Shown here: positions 1 to 7,158 of the stretch, in pieces | Position numbering within the stretch: the first letter of the stretch is position 1 | How the letters are laid out: each line of letters begins with the position of its first letter | From: Clostridia bacterium | GTDB taxonomy: Bacteria > Bacillota > Clostridia > Oscillospirales > CAG-382 | NCBI GenBank assembly: GCA_017938055.1 | Contig: JAGBCG010000069.1 | Coordinates: forward strand, 1-21,470 | Direction of reading: 5' to 3' | DNA length: 21,470 bases | The notes under the pieces: model-generated | What the model was told of the DNA's origin: nothing | Databases searched by the model: none | The model's input: only the letters and a program-made list of their open reading frames with translations | Translations under genes and position numbers: made by a program

Positions 1-180
1 ATATTCCATGAATTTTTCCACAAGTGACGTATGGTCGGTAAATTTTTCCTGATTTGCTTCATTTACGGAAGCCGAATTTTTATTAAGTGTAGAATTTCCA
101 CCTTTATTCTTTTCTTCACTGCATCCCATACAGCTTATTATAAGCACAAGGCTTAAGGTTAAAATAAGTAGCTTTTTCAT
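1..180 (-). CDS. Lipoprotein, N-terminal part only (runs off the window)
   Basis: A reading frame opens at an ATG whose complement is at 178-180 and stays open to base 1, so only the first 60 residues are visible. The start is supported by a TAGGAGA ribosome binding site just upstream. The N-terminus MKKLLILTLSLVLIISCMGC is a lipoprotein signal peptide: two lysines, a hydrophobic core, then Cys17 (preceded by I-I-S) or Cys20 as the lipidated residue. A polar stretch rich in Asn, Ser, Lys and Glu follows, typical of the linker that holds a lipoprotein away from the membrane. The functional domain lies outside the window, so its job cannot be stated. It is divergent from the glutamate dehydrogenase gene. 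Confidence 0.75.
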   Translation of the reverse strand, partial: MKKLLILTLSLVLIISCMGCSEEKNKGGNSTLNKNSASVNEANQEKFTDHTSLVEKFMEY

Positions 181-528
181 AAATTTTCTCCTAATCATTA
201 GATTGTGCTTATTTTATCACATTTTTTTCCTATATAAAACTTGTATTTTGTTAACTTTTATCATCTCCTTGGCAAAAGAATGTGAAAGTTATAACAAACT
301 AAAGCAAATGAATTTTAATTCAAATCATGATTCAAAATTTGTGTTTTTTTTAACACATTAAGCAAAAATTAGATAAAATATGAAATTTCTAAAAAAAAAC
401 TTTCAAATTTTCAAAAAACTATTGCAATGCGAATTATTGTGTGATATACTTTCTGCATATAATGGGTGATAGGTTCAAAAACACTTGTCAACATATAAAT
501 TTTCTTATTATTTTTGGAGGAATCAACA
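181..528. other. Divergent intergenic region between a lipoprotein gene and gdhA
   Basis: This 348-base gene-free stretch is very A+T-rich, with A and T runs around 335-420 just upstream of the gdhA promoter that could act as an UP-element. It holds the gdhA promoter and leader and the ribosome binding site of the minus-strand lipoprotein gene. I could not find a convincing -35/-10 pair for the lipoprotein gene; TAAAAT on the minus strand near 210-215 is a possible -10 without a good -35. No RNA gene is recognisable. Confidence 0.5.
422..450 (+). promoter_or_regulatory. Sigma-A promoter of gdhA
   Basis: TTGCAA (422-427) and TATACT (445-450) are separated by 17 bases, and TGA directly before the -10 gives an extended -10 (TGn). 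Transcription should begin near 457, leaving a leader of about 70 bases before the GGAGG site at 516-520. An A/T-rich tract lies directly upstream. Confidence 0.75.
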
Positions 529-1872
529 ATGTCCTACTTACAGAACGTGCTTGAACAGTTAAAAGAAAAGAACGCAGAGCAACCTGAGTTTATTCAGGCG
601 GCAACAGAGGTTCTCACAAGCCTTGAGCCTGTTATTGCACAGCATCCCGAATATGAAAAAGCAGCTCTTCTTGAAAGACTCGTAGAGCCTGAAAGAACTA
701 TAGTTTTCAGAGTACCTTGGGTTGATGACAACGGCAAGGTTCATGTAAACAGAGGCTTCAGAGTTCAGTTTAACAGTGCAATCGGTCCTTATAAAGGCGG
801 TCTGAGATTTGCACCCAACGTATATCTTGGTATTATTAAATTCCTTGGCTTTGAGCAGATATTCAAGAACAGCCTTACAGGTCTTCCTATCGGAGGAGGT
901 AAGGGTGGTGCCGACTTTGACCCCACAGGCAAGAGCGACGGAGAGATCATGCGTTTCTGTCAGTCCTTCATGACAGAGCTATATCACCACATCGGTGCTG
1001 AAACAGACGTTCCTGCAGGCGACCTTGGTGTTGGTGCAAGAGAAATCAGCTATATGTTTGGTCAGTACAAAAGACTCAAGAACGTATATGAAGGTGTTCT
1101 TACAGGTAAGGGGCTTCCTTACGGCGGTCTGTCCGGCAGAACAGAAGCTACAGGCTACGGCGTAGTTTTCTTCGCAAGAGAAATGTTAAAGCACTTCGGT
1201 GAAACGATTGAGGGTAAGACAGTTGTAGTATCCGGCTTCGGTAATGTATCCTGGGGTACTGTTCAGAAGCTCAACCACCTTGGTGCAAAGGTTCTCACTA
1301 TCTCAGGTCCTGACGGATACATCTACGATCCTGACGGAGTTTCCACAAAGGAAAAAGAAGACTTCATGCTTGAGCTTCGTGCTTCCGGCAAAAACATTTG
1401 TGCTCCTTATGCAGAAAAGTTCCCGAATGCAAAGTTTTTCCCCGGTGAAAAGCCTTGGGGCGTAAAGGCTGATCTTTATATTCCCTGTGCTACACAGAAC
1501 GAAATCGGCATGAAGGAAGCAGAGGTTATGGTTAAGAACGGCTGTAAGTTCATCTGCGAAGCTGCAAACATGCCCACCACAAACGATGCCATGGCATATC
1601 TTATGGAAAACGGCGTAGTTTTCGGTCCGGCAAAGGCTGCAAATGCAGGCGGTGTTGCTTGTTCTTGTATTGAAATGGGTCAGAATGCAGGTCACACAGT
1701 ATTCAGTCCCGAACAGGTTTACGAACAGCTTGAAAAGATCATGATTAACATTCACGACAATGCCGCTGCTGCTTCCGAAAAGTACGGTCTTGGTTACAAC
1801 CTTGTTGCAGGTGCAAACATTGCAGGCTTCCAGAAGGTTGCGGATGCTATGATGGCACAGGGTATTGTTTAA
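529..1872 (+). CDS. gdhA: Glutamate dehydrogenase (hexameric, NAD(P))
   Basis: It interconverts glutamate with 2-oxoglutarate and ammonia in the cytoplasm. The 447-residue length matches the small hexameric family. Residues Lys89 (PYKGG), Lys113, Lys125 (GGGKGG) and Asp165 (PAGDLG) fall at the positions known for the catalytic set of the Clostridium symbiosum enzyme. The Rossmann motif is GFGNVSWG (236-243), followed by SGPDG (259-263). That nucleotide-binding segment resembles the NAD enzyme of C. symbiosum more than E. coli GdhA, so cofactor choice between NAD and NADP is open. I chose the ATG at 529 because GGAGG (516-520) sits 8 bases before it. An in-frame TTG at 514 lies upstream of that site and is unlikely. 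The gene has its own strong promoter and terminator and is single-gene in layout. Codon use looks like that of a highly expressed gene. Confidence 0.95.
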   Translation: MSYLQNVLEQLKEKNAEQPEFIQAATEVLTSLEPVIAQHPEYEKAALLERLVEPERTIVFRVPWVDDNGKVHVNRGFRVQFNSAIGPYKGGLRFAPNVYLGIIKFLGFEQIFKNSLTGLPIGGGKGGADFDPTGKSDGEIMRFCQSFMTELYHHIGAETDVPAGDLGVGAREISYMFGQYKRLKNVYEGVLTGKGLPYGGLSGRTEATGYGVVFFAREMLKHFGETIEGKTVVVSGFGNVSWGTVQKLNHLGAKVLTISGPDGYIYDPDGVSTKEKEDFMLELRASGKNICAPYAEKFPNAKFFPGEKPWGVKADLYIPCATQNEIGMKEAEVMVKNGCKFICEAANMPTTNDAMAYLMENGVVFGPAKAANAGGVACSCIEMGQNAGHTVFSPEQVYEQLEKIMINIHDNAAAASEKYGLGYNLVAGANIAGFQKVADAMMAQGIV

Positions 1873-1893
1873 TTAAGCTTTTTACTGTTTTTT

Positions 1894-1923
1894 GCGGAAT
1901 GGTCTTGTGGCCGTTCCGCTTTT
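1894..1923 (+). terminator. Intrinsic terminator of gdhA
   Basis: A 9-base-pair stem joins GCGGAATGG (1894-1902) to CCGTTCCGC (1911-1919), with one G-U pair and an 8-base loop. TTTT and an A/T-rich tail follow. It lies 22 bases after the gdhA stop. Confidence 0.85.
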
Positions 1924-1979
1924 ATATTACTGTAATAACAGGCAGTACTGAGTGAATAATATATACAGAGGTGATATAT

Positions 1980-2492
1980 ATGAAAGAAATAAGTCCAAAA
2001 GATTTAGAGCAAAACATTTTTAAGCTCTTTGACGACTCCTGGTGTCTTATTGCTGCAAAGGACGAGAGCAAATCTCCTCTCTGCTACAATGCAATGACAG
2101 CAAGCTGGGGAGGAATGGGTGTTCTCTGGAACAAAAACGTATTTTTCTGTTTTGTAAGACCGCAAAGATACACCAAGGAATTTATTGACAACACAGATTA
2201 CATTTCACTTTCCTTTTTCGGTGAGGAGATGAAAAAAGCCCTCACCTACTGCGGACGAAATTCCGGTCGTGACGGTGACAAGCTGAAAGAGGCAGGCTTT
2301 AGTCCGATTATCTCAGACAAAGCATACGTAGAATTCAAGGAAGCAAAAATGACGGTAATCGGCAAAAAGCTGTTTTCTGCCGATATGAAAGAATCTGATT
2401 TTATAGACAAAGCTCTTATTGAAAAAAATTATCCAAACAACGATTTTCACACAGTTTATGTGTGTGAAATAGAAAAAATAGTAATTAATTGA
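1980..2492 (+). CDS. Flavin reductase family protein (FMN-binding split barrel)
   Basis: A 170-residue protein of the flavin-reductase-like FMN-binding split-barrel family. Such small cytoplasmic proteins bind FMN, and some reduce flavins with NAD(P)H. The assignment rests on the overall pattern: an N-terminal strand with NAMTASWGGMG (about residues 38-48), then VRPQRYTKEFI (about 60-70), then SLSFFGEE, as in clostridial members. The substrate cannot be told from sequence. The ATG at 1980 is preferred because AGAGGTGA lies about 6 bases upstream; a GTG at 1971 overlaps that site. It is followed by a bidirectional terminator shared with the convergent mgsA-like gene. A distant relative of the same fold occurs at 11278. 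Confidence 0.8.
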   Translation: MKEISPKDLEQNIFKLFDDSWCLIAAKDESKSPLCYNAMTASWGGMGVLWNKNVFFCFVRPQRYTKEFIDNTDYISLSFFGEEMKKALTYCGRNSGRDGDKLKEAGFSPIISDKAYVEFKEAKMTVIGKKLFSADMKESDFIDKALIEKNYPNNDFHTVYVCEIEKIVIN

Positions 2493-2510
2493 GTAAATAT
2501 AAAAAAACAA

Positions 2511-2538
2511 CCCATCGGCAAGACCGATGGGCATTTTT
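2511..2538. terminator. Bidirectional terminator between convergent genes
   Basis: A perfect 8-base-pair stem, CCCATCGG (2511-2518) with CCGATGGG (2524-2531) and a 5-base loop, is flanked by an A-tract on the left (2501-2510) and a T-tract on the right (2534-2538). It can end transcripts both from the flavin-reductase gene (+) and from the mgsA-like gene (-). Confidence 0.9.
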
Positions 2539-2552
2539 GTAATATGTAATTT

Positions 2553-2963
2553 TTATCTCTTAGCCTTTGGATTAACAAGATTACGCCAGTCAAGCGTTCC
2601 CTGGTCAAGTGCGAGAATAAGTGCTTCGGCTGTTGCAATGTTTGTTGCAAACGGCACATTATATATATCGCAAAGCCTTAAAATATTATGTTCTGCCTCC
2701 TTATACTCAGGAGCTGCGATGGTGTTTCTGAAATACAAAAGCAGGTCTATCTCATTAAAAGCAATTCGGGATGCAATCTGTTCTATTCCGCCCTGCATAC
2801 CCGTCATAAGACATTCTATATTAAGTCCTGTGGCTTCGGATATGTATTTTCCCGTAGCGTCTGTGGCACAGAGCTGGTGCTTACAGAGTATACCCTGATA
2901 GGCTATGCAAAATTCGGTCATCAGTTCTTTTTTTGTGTCAGAGGCTATTATTGCTATTTCCAT
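2553..2963 (-). CDS. Methylglyoxal-synthase-fold protein lacking the catalytic residues
   Basis: A 136-residue protein that aligns without gaps to clostridial methylglyoxal synthase, the enzyme that turns dihydroxyacetone phosphate into methylglyoxal. Shared segments include FCIAY (18-22), SEATGLNI (42-49), ILRLCDIYNVPFATN (94-108) and LDWRNLVNP (124-132). Every position matching the E. coli catalytic set is changed: His19 is Ser8, Asp71 is Ile60, Asp91 is Asn80, His98 is Tyr87 and Asp101 is Ala90. The phosphate-binding TGTTG reads TDATG (34-38). Asp9 and Lys12 are kept. I infer that it has no synthase activity and may instead bind a ligand or partner, as MGS-like domains do in carbamoyl-phosphate synthetase. 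The start has a GGAAAGG site upstream. It lies 76 bases after the MinD-like gene on the same strand, echoing the minD...mgsA order of clostridial min loci. Confidence 0.85.
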   Translation of the reverse strand: MEIAIIASDTKKELMTEFCIAYQGILCKHQLCATDATGKYISEATGLNIECLMTGMQGGIEQIASRIAFNEIDLLLYFRNTIAAPEYKEAEHNILRLCDIYNVPFATNIATAEALILALDQGTLDWRNLVNPKAKR

Positions 2964-3039
2964 ACGGTAAACCTTTCCTTTCCCGAACGCACCCGTTTTA
3001 AAAAGTGCCTTTACATTATTTTTCCATTTTTTGCGTACT

Positions 3040-3876
3040 TCAATACACCGTATTTTTGTTTACGCCGGTGTCCACCCCTTTGAAAAGCGGCACCTTTCTT
3101 CCTGTGCATCTTGATGCTATGTTCTCAACAGCCTTTGCAAATGGCATGCTTGACGAGCCGCCCTCATATGCAAGCTTTCCCATTTCCTGTGCCTTGGACA
3201 TTGCCACACTAAAAGGCACTACTCCATAAAGCTGAAGCTTTGTTTTTGAAATAATTTCATACAAGCCCACATTTATTCCGCTTTTTGCGTCCTTTGGCTT
3301 AAATCCGTTTACTATCAGCCTTATATCAAGTCCGCCTCTTGTTTCGTTTTCTCTGCCATAACCAGTCAGTTCATTTAAAGCCATTGCAGTCTTTTCAGCA
3401 GCTCTTATTGACGTTGCTGTATGCAGTGACACCACAAAAGCAGCATCCGCCAGAAGTGCAAGCTTTCTGTACAGGTTATCAGGTCTTGCAGGCAAATCGA
3501 AGATTACATAATCAAAGCGCTCAGTAAGCTGTTTTACAAATTTTGCAACTGCTTGGTCGGAAAATTCATCTCCGCCGGTGCTATCCTCCTGACTTTCGGG
3601 ATAAAAAGCAGGTGCAGATATAAAGAAAAGATTGTCGCACCTTGTATCTCGCACAAGTGCCTTATCAATCGTACACGTACCCCTTATGCAGTCACATATA
3701 TTAAACAGTGCACTGTTTTCAAGCCCTAAAACTATGTCGAGGCATCTCGATTCCAAATCACAGTCCACCGCAACAACACTGTTTCCCATTCTCGCCAGAG
3801 TAATGGCAAGATTTGCGGACAGTGTGGTCTTTCCCACTCCGCCCTTGAAGGAAGTTATTATGTAGCTTTTACCCAT
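3040..3876 (-). CDS. MinD/ParA-family P-loop ATPase
   Basis: A 278-residue deviant-Walker-A ATPase resembling MinD along most of its length. The deviant Walker A is FKGGVGKTT (10-18), with signature Lys11 and Lys16. VDCDLESRCLDIVLG (37-51) holds Asp38 and Asp40. The switch-II stretch is FDLPARPDN (126-134), where MinD proteins normally read DSPAG. The C-terminus (GRKVPLFKGVDTGVNKNTVY) lacks the Lys/Leu/Phe-rich amphipathic helix that docks MinD on the membrane. Family knowledge: such ATPases dimerise on ATP and position division proteins, plasmids or other complexes. Here minC, minE and rodA are absent and only the MGS-fold gene follows, so calling it the division-site MinD is not justified. 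An AGGAAGG ribosome binding site lies 8 bases before the start, and a near-consensus promoter drives the pair. Confidence 0.82.
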   Translation of the reverse strand: MGKSYIITSFKGGVGKTTLSANLAITLARMGNSVVAVDCDLESRCLDIVLGLENSALFNICDCIRGTCTIDKALVRDTRCDNLFFISAPAFYPESQEDSTGGDEFSDQAVAKFVKQLTERFDYVIFDLPARPDNLYRKLALLADAAFVVSLHTATSIRAAEKTAMALNELTGYGRENETRGGLDIRLIVNGFKPKDAKSGINVGLYEIISKTKLQLYGVVPFSVAMSKAQEMGKLAYEGGSSSMPFAKAVENIASRCTGRKVPLFKGVDTGVNKNTVY

Positions 3877-3931
3877 TTTTCACGCCTTCCTGTACTCAGA
3901 CAATACATAAACACCACTCTGAGTCTTTTTT

Positions 3932-3960
3932 ATTATACCAAATATGCGTCCATTTGTCAA
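3932..3960 (-). promoter_or_regulatory. Near-consensus promoter of the MinD-like/MGS-like pair
   Basis: On the minus strand TTGACA (complement of 3955-3960) and TATAAT (complement of 3932-3937) are 17 bases apart, with TGG before the -10. Both hexamers are perfect sigma-A consensus, so this promoter should be strong. The leader before the ATG at 3876 is about 50 bases. Confidence 0.85.
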
Positions 3961-4135
3961 TCTTGATAAAAATATTTTTTTATTTTGTATACTTCTACGT
4001 ATACCGCACAGCGTTTTTGTGCATTTTTTACAATGATGCCATATTTTGCACGTAGCATTTTAAACATTATGTCAACTCAAAACCGAGTTTTTTACATAAT
4101 ACACAAAATATTTATAAAAAAATTGTCAATACATC

Positions 4136-4164
4136 TTGAAAATATACAAAAGTTATAGTATAAT
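4136..4164 (+). promoter_or_regulatory. Promoter of the SLH/transglutaminase gene
   Basis: TTGAAA (4136-4141) and TATAAT (4159-4164) are separated by 17 bases. Transcription should start near 4171. AGAGGAGA (4181-4188) precedes the ATG at 4196 at good spacing. Confidence 0.8.
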
Positions 4165-4195
4165 TGAGGTAAATTTATAAAGAGGAGAAATCAAA

Positions 4196-5947
4196 ATGAG
4201 AAGATTTAAAGCATTATCCATTATACTTTGCATTTGCTTTATTATGAGCACCATGAACATATTCGCTCAGGCAGTTGATATTCAGATTGACCTTAGTGAC
4301 TTGTTCACTCCCTCAACAGGTGATGACACCGGCGATACCGGCGACACTGGTGATACTGGCGACACCGGCGACACAGGTGATACCGGCGACACAGGTGATA
4401 CTGGTGATACAGGCGACACAGGTGATACTGGTGATACTGGTGATGCTGGCGACACTGGTGATACAGACGACGGCGATGAAGAAGAAAAAGAAGATAACGG
4501 TTCACACAAAGTACAAACAAGCGACAAGACAGATAAGACAGATAAGACAGACAAAACAGATAAGACAGACAAAACAGATAAGACCGAAGAGAAAGAAGAA
4601 ATTGTTTACAACTCTACTTTCAGTGACGTAACAGAGGACAAGTGGTTTTACAGTTATGTTACAAATCTTGCTTCCAAGGGTATTGTTGAAGGTTACGAAG
4701 ACGGATCATTCAAGCCCCAGAACAATGTAACAAGAGCAGAATTCATCAAGCTTCTTGTTGTAAGCATGGGTTACCAGACAAGTGCAATGCCTTCATTTGA
4801 CGACGTATCTGACAAGTCTTGGTATTATACATATGTTTCCACCGCTTTAAAGAACGGCGTTATTTCAAAGGACGACTACGGCTCAAACCTCAAGCCAAAC
4901 GAAATCATCACAAGAGCAGAAGCTGCAAGACTTCTTGTAAAAGCTACAGGTCTTGACACAGGCAAGTATGAAACACCTTACAAGGACAGTGATGACGAAT
5001 ACGTTGTTGCACTTTATACAATCTGTCTGATGCAGGGTGAGGTTGATACACAGACTGGCGACCGTTACTTTAAGCCCGAAACAGGCATTACACGTGCAGA
5101 AACAAGCACGGTATTCTCAAGACTTCTTGAGTACAACGCTTCTCCGGAGGAGTTTGTAGAAGAAAAAATGAAAGAATACCAGCTGGATGAGCTTAAGGTT
5201 TTACTGACAGACGCTCAAAGCTTTAACAACGAAATATACGGCATCGGGGTTTCCCCGATGTCTTTTTATTTATACACTCTTGACAAAGAAACAAATCACA
5301 ATGATTTTTCAAATGCTTTTCTTTCAGCCTACGAAGAAGCGTTTTCTCATTTACCTGAGTATTTCACCTTTACCGATTTAAATATAGAAAAAATCGAGCA
5401 TGTTTCTTCTGTGGACATAAAGGTATATCTTACAAGTACAAGTGAAGCTTATTCAATTAAAGAGCTTTACGACATGACACTTCTCTCATATGAAAAAGCA
5501 CAAGAGCTTACAAGCCGTCTTTTTACGCCTGAACAGCTTTCACAATTATCAGACATTGAAAAGCTTAAAATTATATACACCTATTTAACTGAAAATATTA
5601 CATATCCTAAAGATAGCATTTTATCAGACAGGCATTACACCGCTTTAAGTGTTTTTTCTGACAAAGTCGCCACTTGTCAGGCAATAGCAAGTGCTTTTAA
5701 CATTCTTTGCAGATGTGCAAACCTCAATGCCTGTGCCATTTCCTTTGACAATCATGCCTTTAACTGCGTGCTGACAAACGGTGAATATTTATTCTTTGAT
5801 GCTACTTATGAAATCACATCAAAGGATTTTTCTGCCACTGATATTGACAAAGCAACTTTAAATTACTTTGCACTAAATCATGAAAAAATGCAAAATATTC
5901 ACGGCAATTTTTCTCTGCCTCTTGCATTTTGGTGTACTTTAGAGTAA
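4196..5947 (+). CDS. Secreted SLH-domain protein with repeat linker and transglutaminase-like domain
   Basis: A 583-residue surface protein. Order of parts: signal peptide (about 1-26, with the hydrophobic core at 7-19 and AQA before the cut); a (TGD) tract (41-92) of 13 perfect consecutive units plus variants; an acidic spacer; a KTD tract (111-130); three S-layer-homology domains (about 141-192, 200-252, 260-313) with the DGSFKP...ITRAE pattern; a bridge; and a C-terminal transglutaminase-core domain (about 440-545) with a plausible Cys494-His520-Asp535 triad (ATCQA, DNHAF, FDATYE). SLH domains bind pyruvylated wall polymers, so the protein should sit on the cell wall; the C-terminal domain may be a cysteine protease or crosslinker, which sequence alone cannot tell. 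Codons before about 5240 look highly expressed, while after that the DNA is more A/T-rich. A terminator-like hairpin lies exactly at that boundary, suggesting a gene fusion. Confidence 0.88.
   Translation: MRRFKALSIILCICFIMSTMNIFAQAVDIQIDLSDLFTPSTGDDTGDTGDTGDTGDTGDTGDTGDTGDTGDTGDTGDTGDTGDAGDTGDTDDGDEEEKEDNGSHKVQTSDKTDKTDKTDKTDKTDKTDKTEEKEEIVYNSTFSDVTEDKWFYSYVTNLASKGIVEGYEDGSFKPQNNVTRAEFIKLLVVSMGYQTSAMPSFDDVSDKSWYYTYVSTALKNGVISKDDYGSNLKPNEIITRAEAARLLVKATGLDTGKYETPYKDSDDEYVVALYTICLMQGEVDTQTGDRYFKPETGITRAETSTVFSRLLEYNASPEEFVEEKMKEYQLDELKVLLTDAQSFNNEIYGIGVSPMSFYLYTLDKETNHNDFSNAFLSAYEEAFSHLPEYFTFTDLNIEKIEHVSSVDIKVYLTSTSEAYSIKELYDMTLLSYEKAQELTSRLFTPEQLSQLSDIEKLKIIYTYLTENITYPKDSILSDRHYTALSVFSDKVATCQAIASAFNILCRCANLNACAISFDNHAFNCVLTNGEYLFFDATYEITSKDFSATDIDKATLNYFALNHEKMQNIHGNFSLPLAFWCTLE
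4316..4471 (+). repeat. Nine-base tandem repeat coding for Thr-Gly-Asp
   Basis: The unit is ACN-GGY-GAY (9 bases). One TGD plus an extra Asp is followed by 13 consecutive perfect TGD units, then AGD, TGD and TDD. Codon third positions vary between units, so the tract is not a fresh slippage product, but its 9-base period would allow length change without a frameshift. The product is a flexible, strongly acidic linker between the signal peptide and the SLH domains. Confidence 0.95.
4526..4585 (+). repeat. Nine-base tandem repeat coding for Lys-Thr-Asp
   Basis: Six consecutive KTD units (AAR-ACA-GAY) and a final KT lie in the same gene as the TGD tract, about 55 bases after it. This repeat is charge-balanced where the first is acidic. 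Together they form the low-complexity region before the first SLH domain. Confidence 0.93.
5241..5267 (+). terminator. Terminator-like hairpin inside the SLH/transglutaminase gene
   Basis: CATCGGGG (5242-5249), a 3-base loop and CCCCGATG (5253-5260) form a perfect 8-base-pair G/C-rich stem, extended by a G-U pair (5241/5261) and followed by TCTTTTT. It has every mark of an intrinsic terminator but is read in frame as residues 349-358 (GIGVSPMSFY). It separates the SLH module from the transglutaminase-like module. Confidence 0.7.
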
Positions 5948-5982
5948 AATAAGATGAATATACTTTAAGGAAAAGTGTGATT

Positions 5983-7146
5983 ATGGAAAGTATAAAGGAA
6001 ATTTATCTTGACAACGCTGCAACAACAGTTGTTGATACCGAGGCGGCAAAGCTTGCATATGATATAATGACTCGCTTTTATGGTAATCCCTCCTCCTCTC
6101 ATGCAAAGGGCATTGAAGCTGAGCATTTATTAAAAAAAGCAAGAAGCCGTGTGTTATCTTGCGGGGGATTTGATGCAAAAGAAGCAAATGTAATTTTTAC
6201 CTCCTGCGGTACGGAAGCAAGCAACAGTGCCATTTTCAGCGTTTACAAAAGTCTTTTCAAGCGAAAAAAAAGCATCGTTATTTCCGATTCCGAGCATCCA
6301 AGCGTTGAAAACGCCGCAAGAGAGCTTGAAAAATCAGGTGTTACGGTACACAGAATACCTACAAAGAGCGGAAAGCTTGATCTGGATTTTGCTCAAAATG
6401 TAATAAACTGTGATACCATGCTTATTTCGTGCATGGCTGTCAACAACGAAACAGGTGCAATTTACGATATAAAAGCTCTTGATACACTTAGAAAAACAAA
6501 CGCTCCCGACACATTCTTACACGTGGATGCTGTTCAGGCTTTTGCCCATTTACCCTACAGCATATCGACTCTTGGTGCGGATTTTATATCTGTCAGCGGT
6601 CACAAAATCCACTCACCAAAAGGAACAGGGGCTTTGATTGTAAAAAAAGGCATAAACTTCAATCCTTACATTTTCGGAGGCGGTCAGGAAAACAATCTTC
6701 GTTCGGGAACAGAGAATCTTCCCGGAATTTGTGCTTTCGGTCTTGCCTGCGAAAAAGCGGAAAAGAACAAGGCTCAAAACTTATCAAAGCTGAGCGAATT
6801 AAATACCTTTGCAAGAAAAACACTTTCAGAAAAATGTCCCTTTCTCCTTTTCAACACTACACCTAACGGCTTTGCTAGTCACATTCTTTCAGTAAGCGTT
6901 CCCGGTATTCGCAGTGAAATAATGCTAAGGTTTTTATCAGAAAGAGGTATTTTCGTTTCTGCCGGCTCTGCCTGTTCATCAAAAAATGCAGACAACAGAG
7001 TTCTATCGGCATTCGGTCTTGGCAATAACGTAGCTGACTGCACCTTACGCATAAGCTTTAGTACTAACAACACTCACGAGGATATATCAGCTCTTGCAGA
7101 CGCTCTTTGTCAGGGCAACAAAAGCTTGATTCACACTATAAAGTAA
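5983..7146 (+). CDS. Cysteine desulfurase, NifS/IscS type
   Basis: A PLP-dependent class V aminotransferase-fold enzyme that takes sulfur from L-cysteine to give alanine and an enzyme persulfide, for Fe-S clusters or tRNA thiolation. It has 387 residues from the ATG. Visible landmarks are LDNAATT near the N-terminus, His105 (SEHPS), HVDAVQ with Asp182, the PLP lysine Lys208 (SGHKIH), LRSGTEN, and the mobile-loop catalytic Cys331 in GSACSS. These mark the IscS/NifS group rather than SufS. AAGGA at 5967-5971 sits 5 bases before an in-frame GTG at 5977 and 11 bases before the ATG, so the protein could be two residues longer. It starts only 35 bases after the SLH gene with no terminator between, and murE follows after 12 bases, so co-transcription is likely. 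No iscU or thiI gene is adjacent. Confidence 0.9.
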   Translation: MESIKEIYLDNAATTVVDTEAAKLAYDIMTRFYGNPSSSHAKGIEAEHLLKKARSRVLSCGGFDAKEANVIFTSCGTEASNSAIFSVYKSLFKRKKSIVISDSEHPSVENAARELEKSGVTVHRIPTKSGKLDLDFAQNVINCDTMLISCMAVNNETGAIYDIKALDTLRKTNAPDTFLHVDAVQAFAHLPYSISTLGADFISVSGHKIHSPKGTGALIVKKGINFNPYIFGGGQENNLRSGTENLPGICAFGLACEKAEKNKAQNLSKLSELNTFARKTLSEKCPFLLFNTTPNGFASHILSVSVPGIRSEIMLRFLSERGIFVSAGSACSSKNADNRVLSAFGLGNNVADCTLRISFSTNNTHEDISALADALCQGNKSLIHTIK

Positions 7147-7158
7147 AGAAGGTTTTTT

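Larger units (their letters stand above)
3877..4195. other. Divergent intergenic region between the MinD-like and SLH genes
   Basis: A 319-base gene-free stretch with two divergent promoters, described separately, one for each flanking gene. The 170 or so bases between them (about 3961-4135) are A/T-rich and show only a weak 4-base-pair hairpin (ACTC/GAGT near 4076-4090) before a short T-run. I see no RNA gene or clear operator there. Confidence 0.6.

Noticed and set aside
514..528. TTG start for gdhA
   Set aside because: The ribosome binding site GGAGG lies after this TTG and fits the ATG at 529; length and residue numbering then match the family.
1303..1755. 150-codon antisense frame inside gdhA
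   Set aside because: No ribosome binding site or family pattern; gdhA is clearly the real gene on the other strand.
4316..4471. Possible CRISPR or non-coding satellite array
   Set aside because: The unit is 9 bases without spacers and reads as a steady TGD tract in a gene with signal peptide and SLH domains.
4282..4572. Open frame on the minus strand coding for Ser-Pro-Val repeats
   Set aside because: It is the shadow of the TGD/KTD repeats of the plus-strand SLH gene; it has no ribosome binding site, and the 9-base period keeps several frames open.
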